Of a stretch of DNA of 64,000 nucleotides, positions 7,862 through 15,990 are shown one piece after another. A program made the position numbers and the translations under genes. The notes under the pieces were generated by a model. That model had not been told where the DNA came from. It saw only the letters and a list, made by a program, of their open reading frames with translations, and searched no databases. The stretch comes from Solidesulfovibrio aerotolerans. Lineage in GTDB: Bacteria > Desulfobacterota > Desulfovibrionia > Desulfovibrionales > Desulfovibrionaceae. How positions within the stretch are numbered: the stretch's first letter is position 1; every line of letters starts with the position of its first letter. Location: positions 1 through 64,000 of the forward strand of contig NZ_WVUD01000008.1 in NCBI RefSeq assembly GCF_009856865.1, given 5' to 3'.

Positions 7862-9253
7862 ATGCGTTTCATTTCGGCCCTGCTGATCCTTTTCTCCTAC
7901 GCAGCGACCGCTTTTGGCGGCAATCTCGATTTCACCCTGCATAAGCTCGATTCCGGCCGTCCCGGTCCGACCATCCTGGTCATCGGCGGCATCCAGGGCG
8001 ACGAGCCCGGCGGATTCTCGGCTGCGGCCCTGCTCGTCTCCCACTATAAGATCAAATCGGGCGCGGTCTGGGTGGTGCCCAATCTCAATTTCCTGAGCAT
8101 TATTCGCAGTTCGCGGGGCGTGTACGGCGACATGAACCGTAAGTTTGCCGATCTTGACCCCAAAGACCCGCAATACGAGGCCGTGCAGAAGATCAAAACG
8201 ATCATCCGCGACGAGCAGGTCACGGCCGTACTGCATCTGCACGACGGCTGGGGCTATTACAGCCCGACCACGATTTCCGAATGGCAATGCCCGTTGCGTT
8301 GGGGCCAGTCGGTGATCATCGACCAGGACGCCACCGAGGCCCGTAGTTTCGGCGACCTCAGGGAATTGGCCGAGCGGGCCGTAGCCGCTGCCAACGAACA
8401 TCTCTACGAGCCGCTGCACGCCTACCACGTCAAAAACACCCACACCAAGACCCTGGACGACGAAACCGCCAAGGAAATGGCCAAAACTCTGACCTATTAC
8501 GCCATCGGCCAGGGCAAGCCGGCCTTTGGCATCGAAGGCAGCAAGAATCTGCCGCCGCCCATGCGCTCCTACTATCATCTGCGCGTCATCGAATCGTTTC
8601 TCAAATCCTTTGGCGTGGACCACGAGCGCACCTTCGAACTTGGCGCGCCGCAGGTGGCCGAGGCTTTGCAAAGTAACGTTGCGGTGTCCTTTTTCGATAA
8701 CAAAGTCTACCTGGATCTGCGCAACGCCCGGGAACGGCTGCGCTATATTCCGTTGAAAAAAGACAGCGCCGTGGAATACCAGCCCGGCAGCCCGCTATTG
8801 GCCCTGGTGTCGGCAGAAAAAAGCCTCAAGGTCTATTTCGGCAACACCAACGTCACCGAGCTTGATCCGCAATTCATGGAATTTGATTCCAGCGTGACGG
8901 CCGTGCCCATGGCCATCGACGGCGTGCGCCGGGAGGTGCCGTTTGGGCAGGTGGTGGCGGTGCGCAAGGACTTTCGGGTGGAGCCGGGGAGCGACTACCG
9001 GGTCAACGTCATCGGCTTTGCCAAGCCGGGGCTTGGCGACGAAGCCGGGGTGACGCTGGCTGCGGCGGATTTGAAAAAGGAATTTTCCGTGGACAAGGCC
9101 GGCCGGGTCTACCGCGTGGAAGTGTATAAGGGCGAGAAATTTTGCGGCATGATCCTGGCCACGTTTGCGGGTGATGCGCCGCGTCTGGTCAAGGCCAACA
9201 CCAAGCTGCTGCAACGCCTCAAAAAGACCGGCGAAATCAACCTCGGCCGCTGA
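7862..9253 (+). CDS. Csd4/Pgp1-like peptidoglycan DL-carboxypeptidase (M99 family)
   Basis: Secreted zinc carboxypeptidase of 463 residues that in Helicobacter (Csd4) and Campylobacter (Pgp1) trims muropeptide tripeptides and sets cell curvature. The signal peptide is residues 1-19. Catalytic motifs match Csd4: GGIQGDEPGG (Gln45 and Glu48 as unusual zinc ligands), GVYGDMNRKFADLDPKDP, VLHLHDGWGYY (His127) and FGIEGSKNLPP with a candidate catalytic Glu. The later conserved motif VNVIGFAKPG and the end GMILATF also match the beta-sandwich domains. The ATG at 7862 has GAGG upstream; a TTG 18 nt earlier is less likely. Consistent with a curved cell. Confidence 0.85.
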   Translation: MRFISALLILFSYAATAFGGNLDFTLHKLDSGRPGPTILVIGGIQGDEPGGFSAAALLVSHYKIKSGAVWVVPNLNFLSIIRSSRGVYGDMNRKFADLDPKDPQYEAVQKIKTIIRDEQVTAVLHLHDGWGYYSPTTISEWQCPLRWGQSVIIDQDATEARSFGDLRELAERAVAAANEHLYEPLHAYHVKNTHTKTLDDETAKEMAKTLTYYAIGQGKPAFGIEGSKNLPPPMRSYYHLRVIESFLKSFGVDHERTFELGAPQVAEALQSNVAVSFFDNKVYLDLRNARERLRYIPLKKDSAVEYQPGSPLLALVSAEKSLKVYFGNTNVTELDPQFMEFDSSVTAVPMAIDGVRREVPFGQVVAVRKDFRVEPGSDYRVNVIGFAKPGLGDEAGVTLAAADLKKEFSVDKAGRVYRVEVYKGEKFCGMILATFAGDAPRLVKANTKLLQRLKKTGEINLGR

Positions 9254-9294
9254 TTGTCGTCCGCGTCAGACCTTTGCGGCGACGCCCCCCTCCC

Positions 9295-9478
9295 CTTTCC
9301 GGGGGGCCGGGGGATGCTCTCCCGGCGAGGCTCGGGGCAGCCCCCGATTCTCTTCTCTCGCGACGCCTCCGCACCAGTCCAATCCGGCGACGCCTCCCCC
9401 TCGGCTAACCCTTTCCGGGGGTCCGGGGGGATGATCCCCCCGGCGGGGCTCGGGGCAGCGCCCCGATTTTCTTCTCTT
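9295..9478. repeat. two copies of a GC-rich palindromic intergenic repeat
   Basis: Two related ~65-bp units, at about 9295-9358 and 9411-9478. Each is built from a G-run/C-run stem (GGGGGATGATCCCCCC in the second) followed by GGCTCGGGGCAGC and a T/C-rich tail. They are relatives of the repeats at 10857, 10976, 12014 and 53724. Confidence 0.8.
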
Positions 9479-9480
9479 TT
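9444..9480 (+). terminator. terminator within the second repeat
   Basis: CGGGGC and GCCCCG (9444-9449 and 9460-9465) form a stem and are followed by a T-rich tract ATTTTCTTCTCTTTT. It lies about 190 bp downstream of the Csd4-like gene and may end that transcript. Confidence 0.55.
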
Positions 9481-9502
9481 CTTCCCTATTCGCTTCTTCT
9501 CG

Positions 9503-10822
9503 CTATGACCCTGTGGACAGGCCGCGCCGGTCGCTGACGCGGATGGTCTTGCCTTCCTCGCTACGCGCGAGGCTGCCGGGTTCGACCAGACGCACGGCAA
9601 AGCCTACACCCAGTTCCGAGGCCAAGCGGCGTTCAAGCTTTTCCAGCAGCGCCTGATGCCCGGAAACGCGGTCAAAAAGCAGCGCCTCGGTAGGCTCCAC
9701 CTCCACCAACGCAGTATCCAGCGCGCCCTGGCGGGTCAGCACAATGCGATAATGCGGGGTCACGCCCTCGACTTCGAGCAGCAGCGACTCGACACGCGAC
9801 GGGAAGACGTTGACGCCCCGGATAATCAGCATGTCGTCGCAACGCCCGAGAATGCGGCCGATGCGGCGCATGGTGCGGCCGCACGGGCAAGGCTCGGGGA
9901 TGATGCGGGTGATGTCGCCGGTACGGAACCGGATCATGGGATAGGCTTCCTTGGCCAGGGTGGTGATGACCAGTTCGCCTTCCTCGCCATCCGCCAGTGG
10001 CTCGCCCGTGGCCGGATCGACGATTTCGATCAGAAAATGGTCCTCGTTCACATGCATGCCGGCCTTTTCCAGGCACTCGCCAGCCACACCCGGTCCCATG
10101 ACCTCGCTTAAGCCGTAGTTGTCCGTGGCCGTGAGTTTCAGGCGATCCTCAATGGCCGCGCGCATGGCCTCGGTCCAGGTCTCTGCCCCAAACAGGCCAT
10201 AGCGCAACGACAGCGCGTTGACGTTGACATCCATGGCCGTCAACGTCTCGGCCAGATGCAGGGCGTAGCTGGGCGTGGCCACGAAAACCGAGGTGCGGTA
10301 ATCCTGCATGATGGCCACCTGCCGCCGGGTGCCGCCGCTCGAGGCCGGAATAACCGCCGCGCCAACCGTCTCGGCTCCGTAATGAAACCCCATGCCGCCG
10401 GTGAAAAGACCATAGCCCAACGCAATCTGCACCACGTCGTCGCGGCTGACCCCGGCCGCCACCATTACCCGGGCCACAAGGCGTGACCAGGTCTTCACAT
10501 CATTGCGCGTATAGCCGGCCACCACCGGCTTGCCCGAGGTGCCGGAAGAGGCGTGCAGACGCACCACATCGCGCAAGGGCACGGCAAAAAGCCCATACGG
10601 ATAAGCCTCGCGCAAATCAGCCTTGGTGGTAAAGGGCAGACGGCGCACATCGGCCAGATCGGCAAACGTTTCAGGATCAACGCCGAGTTCGGCAAAGCGC
10701 TTGCGATACAAGGGCACGTTGCGGGCCACGCGGGTCAGCGTCTCCTGCAACCGCTCCAACTGCAACTGCGCCAGCTCCCGACGCTCCATCGCCTCGAATT
10801 TCGGCTCAAAACATTCGCGCAT
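9503..10822 (-). CDS. phenylacetate-CoA ligase-like AMP-forming enzyme
   Basis: Cytoplasmic adenylate-forming acyl/aryl-CoA ligase of 439 residues, full length for PaaK-type enzymes. Motifs in order: ASSGTSGKPVVAGYT (ATP-binding loop, about residue 90), YGLSEVMGPG, MIRFRTGDI, and the C-terminal hinge LGRCDDMLIIRGVNVFPSRV. The start is the ATG at 10822 behind GGGAG; the frame runs further upstream through repeat DNA and is not protein-like. It is 222 bp downstream of livF on the same strand. In anaerobes these enzymes often activate aryl acids arising from amino acid fermentation, which fits the Liv transporter next door; the actual substrate is unproven. Confidence 0.87.
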   Translation of the reverse strand: MRECFEPKFEAMERRELAQLQLERLQETLTRVARNVPLYRKRFAELGVDPETFADLADVRRLPFTTKADLREAYPYGLFAVPLRDVVRLHASSGTSGKPVVAGYTRNDVKTWSRLVARVMVAAGVSRDDVVQIALGYGLFTGGMGFHYGAETVGAAVIPASSGGTRRQVAIMQDYRTSVFVATPSYALHLAETLTAMDVNVNALSLRYGLFGAETWTEAMRAAIEDRLKLTATDNYGLSEVMGPGVAGECLEKAGMHVNEDHFLIEIVDPATGEPLADGEEGELVITTLAKEAYPMIRFRTGDITRIIPEPCPCGRTMRRIGRILGRCDDMLIIRGVNVFPSRVESLLLEVEGVTPHYRIVLTRQGALDTALVEVEPTEALLFDRVSGHQALLEKLERRLASELGVGFAVRLVEPGSLARSEEGKTIRVSDRRGLSTGS

Positions 10823-10856
10823 GGTCAGGCTCCCGTGCCGAGATCGTTTTATGAGT

Positions 10857-11020
10857 GCCTCCGGCGGCCGGGGGGGATAATCCCCCCCGGACCCCCTTGA
10901 TGGGAAAAAATTAAGGGGGGGACAACGAACCCGGCCCACTCGTACCCTTGGGCTTCGTTACCCTTTACCCCCTTTAGGGAGGGTCCGGGAGGGGCTTAGC
11001 CCCTCCCGGCCGCCGGAGGC
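10857..11020. repeat. two palindromic intergenic repeats between livF and the CoA ligase
   Basis: Unit one (10857-10899) opens GCCTCCGGCGGCC and has the stem GGGGGGATAATCCCCCC. Unit two (10976-11020) is in opposite orientation: the stem GGGAGGGG-CTTAG-CCCCTCCC ends in GGCCGCCGGAGGC. The shared GCCTCCGGCGGCC box ties them to the other copies in the window. Confidence 0.85.
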
Positions 11021-11044
11021 ATCTTATCTCTTCCCTCTTCTCTC

Positions 11045-11764
11045 TTAATTATCCTTCTCGCGCCCCAAGTAGGCACGGCGGACGTCGTGGTTGGCGAGCA
11101 GTTCTTCGGAGGTGCCGGAGAGGAGCACCCGGCCTGTCTCCAGTACGTAGCCCCGGTCGGCCACGGCCAGGGCGCTCTTGGCGTTTTGTTCGACCAGGAG
11201 CACGGTCAGCCCTTTGTCGCGGCGAAGGGTGACCACATGGCGAAAGATTTCCTTGCAGATCTGCGGTGCCAGCCCCATGCCGGGTTCGTCCAACAGCAGG
11301 CAGCGCGGCCGGGCCATGAGCGCCCGACCAATGGCCAGCATTTGCTGTTCGCCGCCGGACAGGGCCGCCGCCTGCTGGTTGTGGCGGTCGCGCAGCACCG
11401 GAAACATGGCGTAGATTTCGTCCAGATCAGCGGCCACCTCGCGGCGGCGAAATTTCGTATAGGCCCCGAGCAACAGATTGTCGGCCACGGACATGGGGCC
11501 AAAGACCAGCCGGCGTTCGGGTACATGGGACAGGCCCAGGCGTACGATGCGCTCGGGCTTTTCGCTGGCAATGCAGCGGCCGTCGAATTCGATGTCGCCG
11601 CCGGAAACGCGCATGAGGCCGGAGATGGCAGAGAGCAGCGTGGTCTTGCCCGCGCCGTTGGCGCCAATAAGAGCCACGATCTCGCCCGGCGCGACATGCA
11701 GCGAGACCCGGCGCACCGCATGCACCCGGCCATAATGAATATCAACGTTACGAAGCGTCAGCAT
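11045..11764 (-). CDS. livF: branched-chain amino acid ABC transporter ATPase LivF
   Basis: Inner-membrane-associated ATPase of 239 residues that powers uptake of branched-chain amino acids (or related ligands). Walker A GANGAGKTT (residues ~34-42), signature LSGGEQQML, Walker B CLLLDEPGMGLAP and the switch His region LLVEQN are all intact. The length and the end (DVRRAYLGREKDN) are typical of LivF. The ATG at 11764 has AGGGG upstream. It is separated from livG by 327 bp of repeat DNA, unusual for this operon, so it could have its own transcript. Confidence 0.92.
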   Translation of the reverse strand: MLTLRNVDIHYGRVHAVRRVSLHVAPGEIVALIGANGAGKTTLLSAISGLMRVSGGDIEFDGRCIASEKPERIVRLGLSHVPERRLVFGPMSVADNLLLGAYTKFRRREVAADLDEIYAMFPVLRDRHNQQAAALSGGEQQMLAIGRALMARPRCLLLDEPGMGLAPQICKEIFRHVVTLRRDKGLTVLLVEQNAKSALAVADRGYVLETGRVLLSGTSEELLANHDVRRAYLGREKDN

Positions 11765-11795
11765 GGGTGGAGTGCCCCTGAGTCATTTTAAGAGT

Positions 11796-12052
11796 GCCTC
11801 CGGCGGCCAAAGGGGTGGCCCCTTTGGAATCCCACCTGGAAGGCAAGGGGGTTACGGGGAACAGCGACTGTTGCAACGCAGTTCCCAGAGAAGGAGAGCC
11901 TCCGGCGGCCAAAGGGGTGACCCCTTTGGAATCCCTCCTGGAAGGCAAGGGGTTTACGGAGGGGCAATGTCTCCCATTCCAGCCGCAATCCCCCGTTAAA
12001 AAATTTTCCCGTCGGGGGGTCCGGGGGGATCATCCCCCCGGCCGCCGGAGGC
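11796..12052. repeat. three palindromic repeats filling the livG-livF gap
   Basis: The 327-bp gap 11765-12091 holds no gene. Two near-identical direct copies (11796-11850 and 11898-11952) start GCCTCCGGCGGCC, carry the stem AAAGGGGTGACCCCTTT, and end in a CTGGAAGGCAAGGGG box. A third unit (12014-12052) is the inverted type with stem CCGGGGGGATCATCCCCCCGG followed by CCGCCGGAGGC. The two direct copies differ at only a few positions, suggesting recent duplication. Confidence 0.88.
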
Positions 12053-12091
12053 CTCTTCACTTCTTATCTCTTCTTATCTCTTCGTTTCTTT

Positions 12092-12880
12092 TTAATCATC
12101 TTCACCGAGATACGCTTTAATCACGTCCGGGTTGGCCTGGATGGCGTCGGGTGTGCCGGCGGCGAGCGGCCGGCCGAAGTGGAGCACGGTGATATGGTCG
12201 CTAACGGCCATGACCAGTTCCATGTCGTGTTCGACCAGTCCGACGGTGACGTTTCGGCGGTCGCACACGGCCCGGATGAGGTCGCCGAGCTGGGCTGTTT
12301 CTTTGGAATTAAGGCCTGCGGCCGGCTCATCGAGGAGCAGCAGTTTGGGTTCGGCGGCCAAGGCCCGGGCCATCTCCAGCAGGCGTTGTTTGCCGTAGGG
12401 CAGATCACCGGCCGGCGTGTCGGCAGCCTCGGCCAGCCCGACGAACTCCAGGCAATCCATGGCTGCGTCGCGGCAGGCGCGTTCGGCCCGGCGAAAGCCC
12501 GGGGTGCGCAGCAGGCTGGCTGTGATGGAATAGCGGGTGAGCGCATGGCGGCCGGTCATGACGTTTTCCAGCACCGACATGGAGGTGAAGACTTCGAGAT
12601 TCTGGAAGGTGCGTACCACGCCGGCCGCAGCGCGTTTTTGCGGCGGCAGGCCGGCGATGTCGGTCCCGTCCAGGGTGATGGCCCCGCCAGCCAGGGGCAC
12701 CATGCCGGTGATGGCGTTTAACATGGTGGTCTTGCCCGCGCCGTTGGGGCCGATAAGGGCTGTGACCGAGCCTTTGGCGATGGTGAAATCGGCTTCGGTC
12801 AGGGCGTGGATGCCGCCAAAGCGCACGGTTGCGCCGCTGACGTCCAAAAGCGGGGCGCAGGGCGTCGTATTAGCCGGCAT
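12092..12880 (-). CDS. livG: branched-chain amino acid ABC transporter ATPase LivG
   Basis: Second ATPase of the Liv transporter, 262 residues. Walker A GPNGAGKTTMLNAI, the Q-loop region VVRTFQNLEVF, a LivG-type signature LPYGKQRLLEMARAL and Walker B LLLLDEPAAGLN are present, with a VEHDM switch histidine. The start is the ATG at 12880, which overlaps the livM stop (12870) by 11 nt; longer readings of this frame lie within livM. Translational coupling to livM is likely. Confidence 0.92.
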   Translation of the reverse strand: MPANTTPCAPLLDVSGATVRFGGIHALTEADFTIAKGSVTALIGPNGAGKTTMLNAITGMVPLAGGAITLDGTDIAGLPPQKRAAAGVVRTFQNLEVFTSMSVLENVMTGRHALTRYSITASLLRTPGFRRAERACRDAAMDCLEFVGLAEAADTPAGDLPYGKQRLLEMARALAAEPKLLLLDEPAAGLNSKETAQLGDLIRAVCDRRNVTVGLVEHDMELVMAVSDHITVLHFGRPLAAGTPDAIQANPDVIKAYLGEDD

Positions 12881-13841
12881 GGTCCACCCCGACGCGGCGC
12901 AGTTTGCGGCCCAGCCGTTTGAGGCCGCCGGCCAGTCCGTCCGGTAAAAACATGATGGTGAGCACCAGGATGGCTCCGTAGACCAGGATGTCGATGTCTT
13001 CAAATTCGCGCAGGGCTTCGGGCAGGGCGGTGAGGAAAAAGGCTCCGGCAACCGACCCCCAGACGCTGGCCATGCCGCCCAGGACGACCATGACCACGAG
13101 TTGCACGGAAAAGGAAAAGCCGAAGGAGGCCGGGGCAATAAAGCTCAGATAATGGGCATAGAGCACCCCGGCCAGACCGGCCAAAGCGGCGGACAGGACA
13201 AAGACGAAGCGTTTGTGGGCGGCGATGTCGATCCCCAGGCTGGAGGCGGCCTTTTCGCTGACGTGCAGCGCCCGAAGTGCGCGGCCGGTGCGCGATTTCA
13301 TGAGATGCAGGGCCACCAGCACGACCAGGGCGAGGACGACGGCCATGAGCGTGTAATAGCTGCGGTCGCTTTCGAAGGTGTAGCCGAAAAGGGCCAGCCG
13401 GGGGATGCCGACATAGCCGGACGGGCCGCCGGTCAGGTCCACGGCTTCGTTGAAAACGATGGAGATGATGATGCCAAAGCCCAGGGTGGCCATGGCCAGA
13501 TAGTTGCCTTTAAGGCGCAGGGTGGGCGCGGCCACGATCCAGGCCACGGCGGCGGCCAGGGTCACGCCGGCGGCCATGCCGACCGGGATGGGCAGGCCGA
13601 AGCGGGTGGTTGCGATGGCCGTGGCATAGGCCCCGAGGCCGTAAAAGGCGGCGTGGCCCAGCGACACCTGGCCGGCATAGCCCATGAGGAGATTCAGCCC
13701 CACGGCAATGACGGCGTTTAGGCTGCCGAGAATGCAGATGCTCAAATAGTATTCGTTGGGCAGGGCTGCGGGCACGGCCAGGAGCAGCAGCAGGAACAGG
13801 CCGGCCTGGACGACGCTTTGGCCGATGACCGGGCGCTTCAT
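12870..13841 (-). CDS. livM: branched-chain amino acid ABC transporter permease LivM
   Basis: Polytopic inner-membrane permease of 323 residues with strongly hydrophobic segments along its length (for example residues ~8-25 and 30-60) and the LivM/LivH signature LLMGYAGQVSLGHAAFYGLGAYA. The cytoplasmic loop HVSEKAASSLGIDIAAHKRFVFVLSAALAGLAGVLYAH is interrupted here only by naming: it is the usual ATPase-contact region. The ATG at 13841 overlaps the livH stop by 4 nt (ATGA), the normal operon arrangement. Confidence 0.92.
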   Translation of the reverse strand: MKRPVIGQSVVQAGLFLLLLLAVPAALPNEYYLSICILGSLNAVIAVGLNLLMGYAGQVSLGHAAFYGLGAYATAIATTRFGLPIPVGMAAGVTLAAAVAWIVAAPTLRLKGNYLAMATLGFGIIISIVFNEAVDLTGGPSGYVGIPRLALFGYTFESDRSYYTLMAVVLALVVLVALHLMKSRTGRALRALHVSEKAASSLGIDIAAHKRFVFVLSAALAGLAGVLYAHYLSFIAPASFGFSFSVQLVVMVVLGGMASVWGSVAGAFFLTALPEALREFEDIDILVYGAILVLTIMFLPDGLAGGLKRLGRKLRRVGVDHAG

Positions 13842-14713
13842 ACGCGCTCCACCCCGGCCTTGCCAAAAAGGCCCGAGGGTTTGACGAAGAGCAGGAGCAA
13901 AAGGACGATAAAGGCGAAGGCGTCCTTGTAGCCCGAGGACACGTAGCCGGCCCCAAAAGATTCGAGGATGCCAAGGATCAGCCCGCCGGCGGCAGCGCCA
14001 AAGGGATTGCCCAGGCCCCCCAGGATACAGGCGGCAAAGCCTTTAAGGCCCAGCATCATGCCGACGTCGTAGGCGGTCATGGTGATGGGGGCGAGGATGG
14101 CTCCGGCCGTGGCTCCGATAAGGCCGCTTATGGCGAAGGAAAGCAGGGCCATGCGGGCGACCGAGATGCCGACAAGGCTGGCGGCTTTTTTCTGACAGGC
14201 GCACGCCAGCATGGCTTTGCCCTGGATGGTGGCGGTGAAAAAGAGCTTGAGCGCGGCCAAAAGGGCGAGTGTCACGGCCAGCACCCACAGGCTCTGGGGC
14301 TGGATGGCCGCACCGAAAGCCAGGATGGGTTTGACGCCGGAAAAGGCAGGCAGGGCGAGCGTGTCCTTGCCAAAGGCCAGCATGGCGCCGCCGCGAAGGA
14401 GAATGGAGACGCCGATGGTGATGATGACGGCGTTGACGGGCGGCGCACCGGCCAGGGGGCGGATGGCGAGGCGTTCCATGAGGCCGCCGATGACGGCCGT
14501 GGCCAGACAGGCGGCCACGATGGCCAGGGGCAGGGGCAGCCCGGCCACCGAGAGGCAAACTGAAAGCATCCCACCGAGCATCACGAACTCGCCCTGGGCG
14601 AAGTTGATGATGCCGGTGGTGTTAAAGATCATGGTGAACCCAAGCCCGATCAGACCATAGGCGGCCCCCTGGGTGAGTCCGGAAACGATGTATTGGGGCG
14701 CGCCGGCAAACAT
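13838..14713 (-). CDS. livH: branched-chain amino acid ABC transporter permease LivH
   Basis: Inner-membrane permease of about 291 residues. It opens with the LivH motif GLTQGAAYGLIGLGFTMIF and NTTGIINFAQGEFVMLGGML, followed by multiple hydrophobic helices and the loop AGAILAPITMTAYDVGMMLG. The start is the ATG at 14713, sharing one base with the upstream binding-protein stop (TGATG); a GTG at 14716 is the alternative and would give a 4-nt overlap. It forms the permease pair with LivM. Confidence 0.92.
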   Translation of the reverse strand: MFAGAPQYIVSGLTQGAAYGLIGLGFTMIFNTTGIINFAQGEFVMLGGMLSVCLSVAGLPLPLAIVAACLATAVIGGLMERLAIRPLAGAPPVNAVIITIGVSILLRGGAMLAFGKDTLALPAFSGVKPILAFGAAIQPQSLWVLAVTLALLAALKLFFTATIQGKAMLACACQKKAASLVGISVARMALLSFAISGLIGATAGAILAPITMTAYDVGMMLGLKGFAACILGGLGNPFGAAAGGLILGILESFGAGYVSSGYKDAFAFIVLLLLLFVKPSGLFGKAGVERV

Positions 14714-15855
14714 CACGGACCAACAATGACCCAGTCGCCCTTCTCGATGCCAAGCATAATGAAGGCGTCGGGACCAAGACCGGCATGGTCCTCGGGCGTA
14801 AACGTGAAGATGCCGCCGATGCCGGCGAAGCCTTTGATCTTTTCCAGCGCATCCCGGATGGCTTCGGGCTTGTCGGATTTGGCGTCGGCAATGGCCCGCA
14901 CGGCCAGATGCAGCGAGTCGTAGCCATGGCCGCCAAAGGTCGAGACCGGGGCCTTGTAGCGCTCGTCGTAGGCCGTGGCATAGGCCACAAGCTGGGCCTT
15001 TTGCGCGTCGGTGCCCGGCAGCTTGGCGGCGGCGGTGATCTTGCCGGCCGGCAGGAGCAAGCCATCGGCCGCGTCGCCGGCCAGTTCGATGAATTTTTTG
15101 GAGGCCACGCCATGGCTCATATAGAGCGGCGTGGTCAGGCCGAGCTGGACCCGATTTTTGGCCACAACGGCCGGGCCGGGGTTGGTACCCCAGCAGATGA
15201 CGGCGTCGGGGCTGGTTCCCTGGATCTTGGTCAGTTGGGCGGTCATGTCCGTGTCTTTGGGACCGAACACTTCATCGGCCGTGAGTTCAAAGCCTTCGGC
15301 CGGCACAAGCTCTTTGAGCACTTCGCGCCCGGCCTGTCCGAAGCCGTCGGACACGGTGAGGATGGCCAGCTTTTTATAGCCCTTGGTCTTGGCGTGGGCC
15401 AGGATGCGGGCCACGGCCAGCCGGTCGGACGGAGCGACCTTGAAGATATAGGGATTGACCGGTTTGGTGATTTTCTCGGCAGCGGAGCAGGAAATGAGCG
15501 GCACCTTGGCCGCAGCGGCCTTGCCCATGACGGCCAGGGAATTGCCCGAGGTGGTGGGGCCGAGGATGGCGGCCACGTTTTCCTTTTTGATCAGGCGATC
15601 CACGGCCAAAACGGCTTTGTTGACGTCGGTTTCGTCATCCAAAATGATGACTTCCACCGGCCGCCCCAGGACGCCGCCGGCAGCGTTTATCTTGTCAACT
15701 TCCATCAGGATGGTGTTTTTCTCGGGTTCGCCGAGAAACGAGGCCGGGCCGGTGACGGACAGGACCGCACCCAGGCGGATGGGTTCAGCGGCGCTGGCCG
15801 GGCCGGCCGCGACAAACAGGGCGCAAAGCGCGAGGAGGATCGTTTGGAGAGGCAT
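14713..15855 (-). CDS. branched-chain amino acid-type periplasmic binding protein 1 (LivJ-like)
   Basis: Periplasmic ligand-binding protein of the type 1 fold, 380 residues. The signal peptide (residues 1-22) ends ...AGPASA, then AEPIRLGAVLSVTGPAS starts the mature domain. Typical family segments follow: VILDDETDVNKAV, GPTTSGNSLAV, and LAILTVSDGFGQAG. The ATG at 15855 is behind AAGGAG. It is the distal of two tandem paralogues feeding one permease set; long stretches are identical to the upstream copy, including GYKKLAILTVSDG and GPKDTDMTAQLTK. Ligand could be a branched-chain amino acid or an aryl acid. Confidence 0.9.
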   Translation of the reverse strand: MPLQTILLALCALFVAAGPASAAEPIRLGAVLSVTGPASFLGEPEKNTILMEVDKINAAGGVLGRPVEVIILDDETDVNKAVLAVDRLIKKENVAAILGPTTSGNSLAVMGKAAAAKVPLISCSAAEKITKPVNPYIFKVAPSDRLAVARILAHAKTKGYKKLAILTVSDGFGQAGREVLKELVPAEGFELTADEVFGPKDTDMTAQLTKIQGTSPDAVICWGTNPGPAVVAKNRVQLGLTTPLYMSHGVASKKFIELAGDAADGLLLPAGKITAAAKLPGTDAQKAQLVAYATAYDERYKAPVSTFGGHGYDSLHLAVRAIADAKSDKPEAIRDALEKIKGFAGIGGIFTFTPEDHAGLGPDAFIMLGIEKGDWVIVGP

Positions 15856-15875
15856 GGCACGCTCCTTACAGCACG

Positions 15876-15911
15876 TTTGCGCGCGAAGGGGTCAGTCCCG
15901 TCGCGCGCAAA
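15876..15911. repeat. strong inverted repeat between the tandem binding-protein genes
   Basis: TTTGCGCGCGA (15876-15886) pairs with TCGCGCGCAAA (15901-15911) around a 14-base loop. It lies between the upstream and downstream livJ-like genes, just ahead of the downstream ribosome binding site. It has no T-run in the direction of transcription, so it is more likely an mRNA-stabilising or attenuating hairpin than a full terminator. Confidence 0.6.
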
Positions 15912-15990
15912 ACACGGGTTCATCGATTGGCGTCCCGCCTTGTAGTCGATTCCGGGCGGGAAGGAAACCGGAGAGGTCCGCTTCCTGCCG

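Noticed and set aside
14785-15945. Long open frames antisense to livJ-like, AOR-like and TPR-regulator genes
   Set aside because: They overlap well-supported genes in the opposite strand, have no signal sequence or known motif, and their amino acid content is typical of shadow frames in GC-rich DNA.
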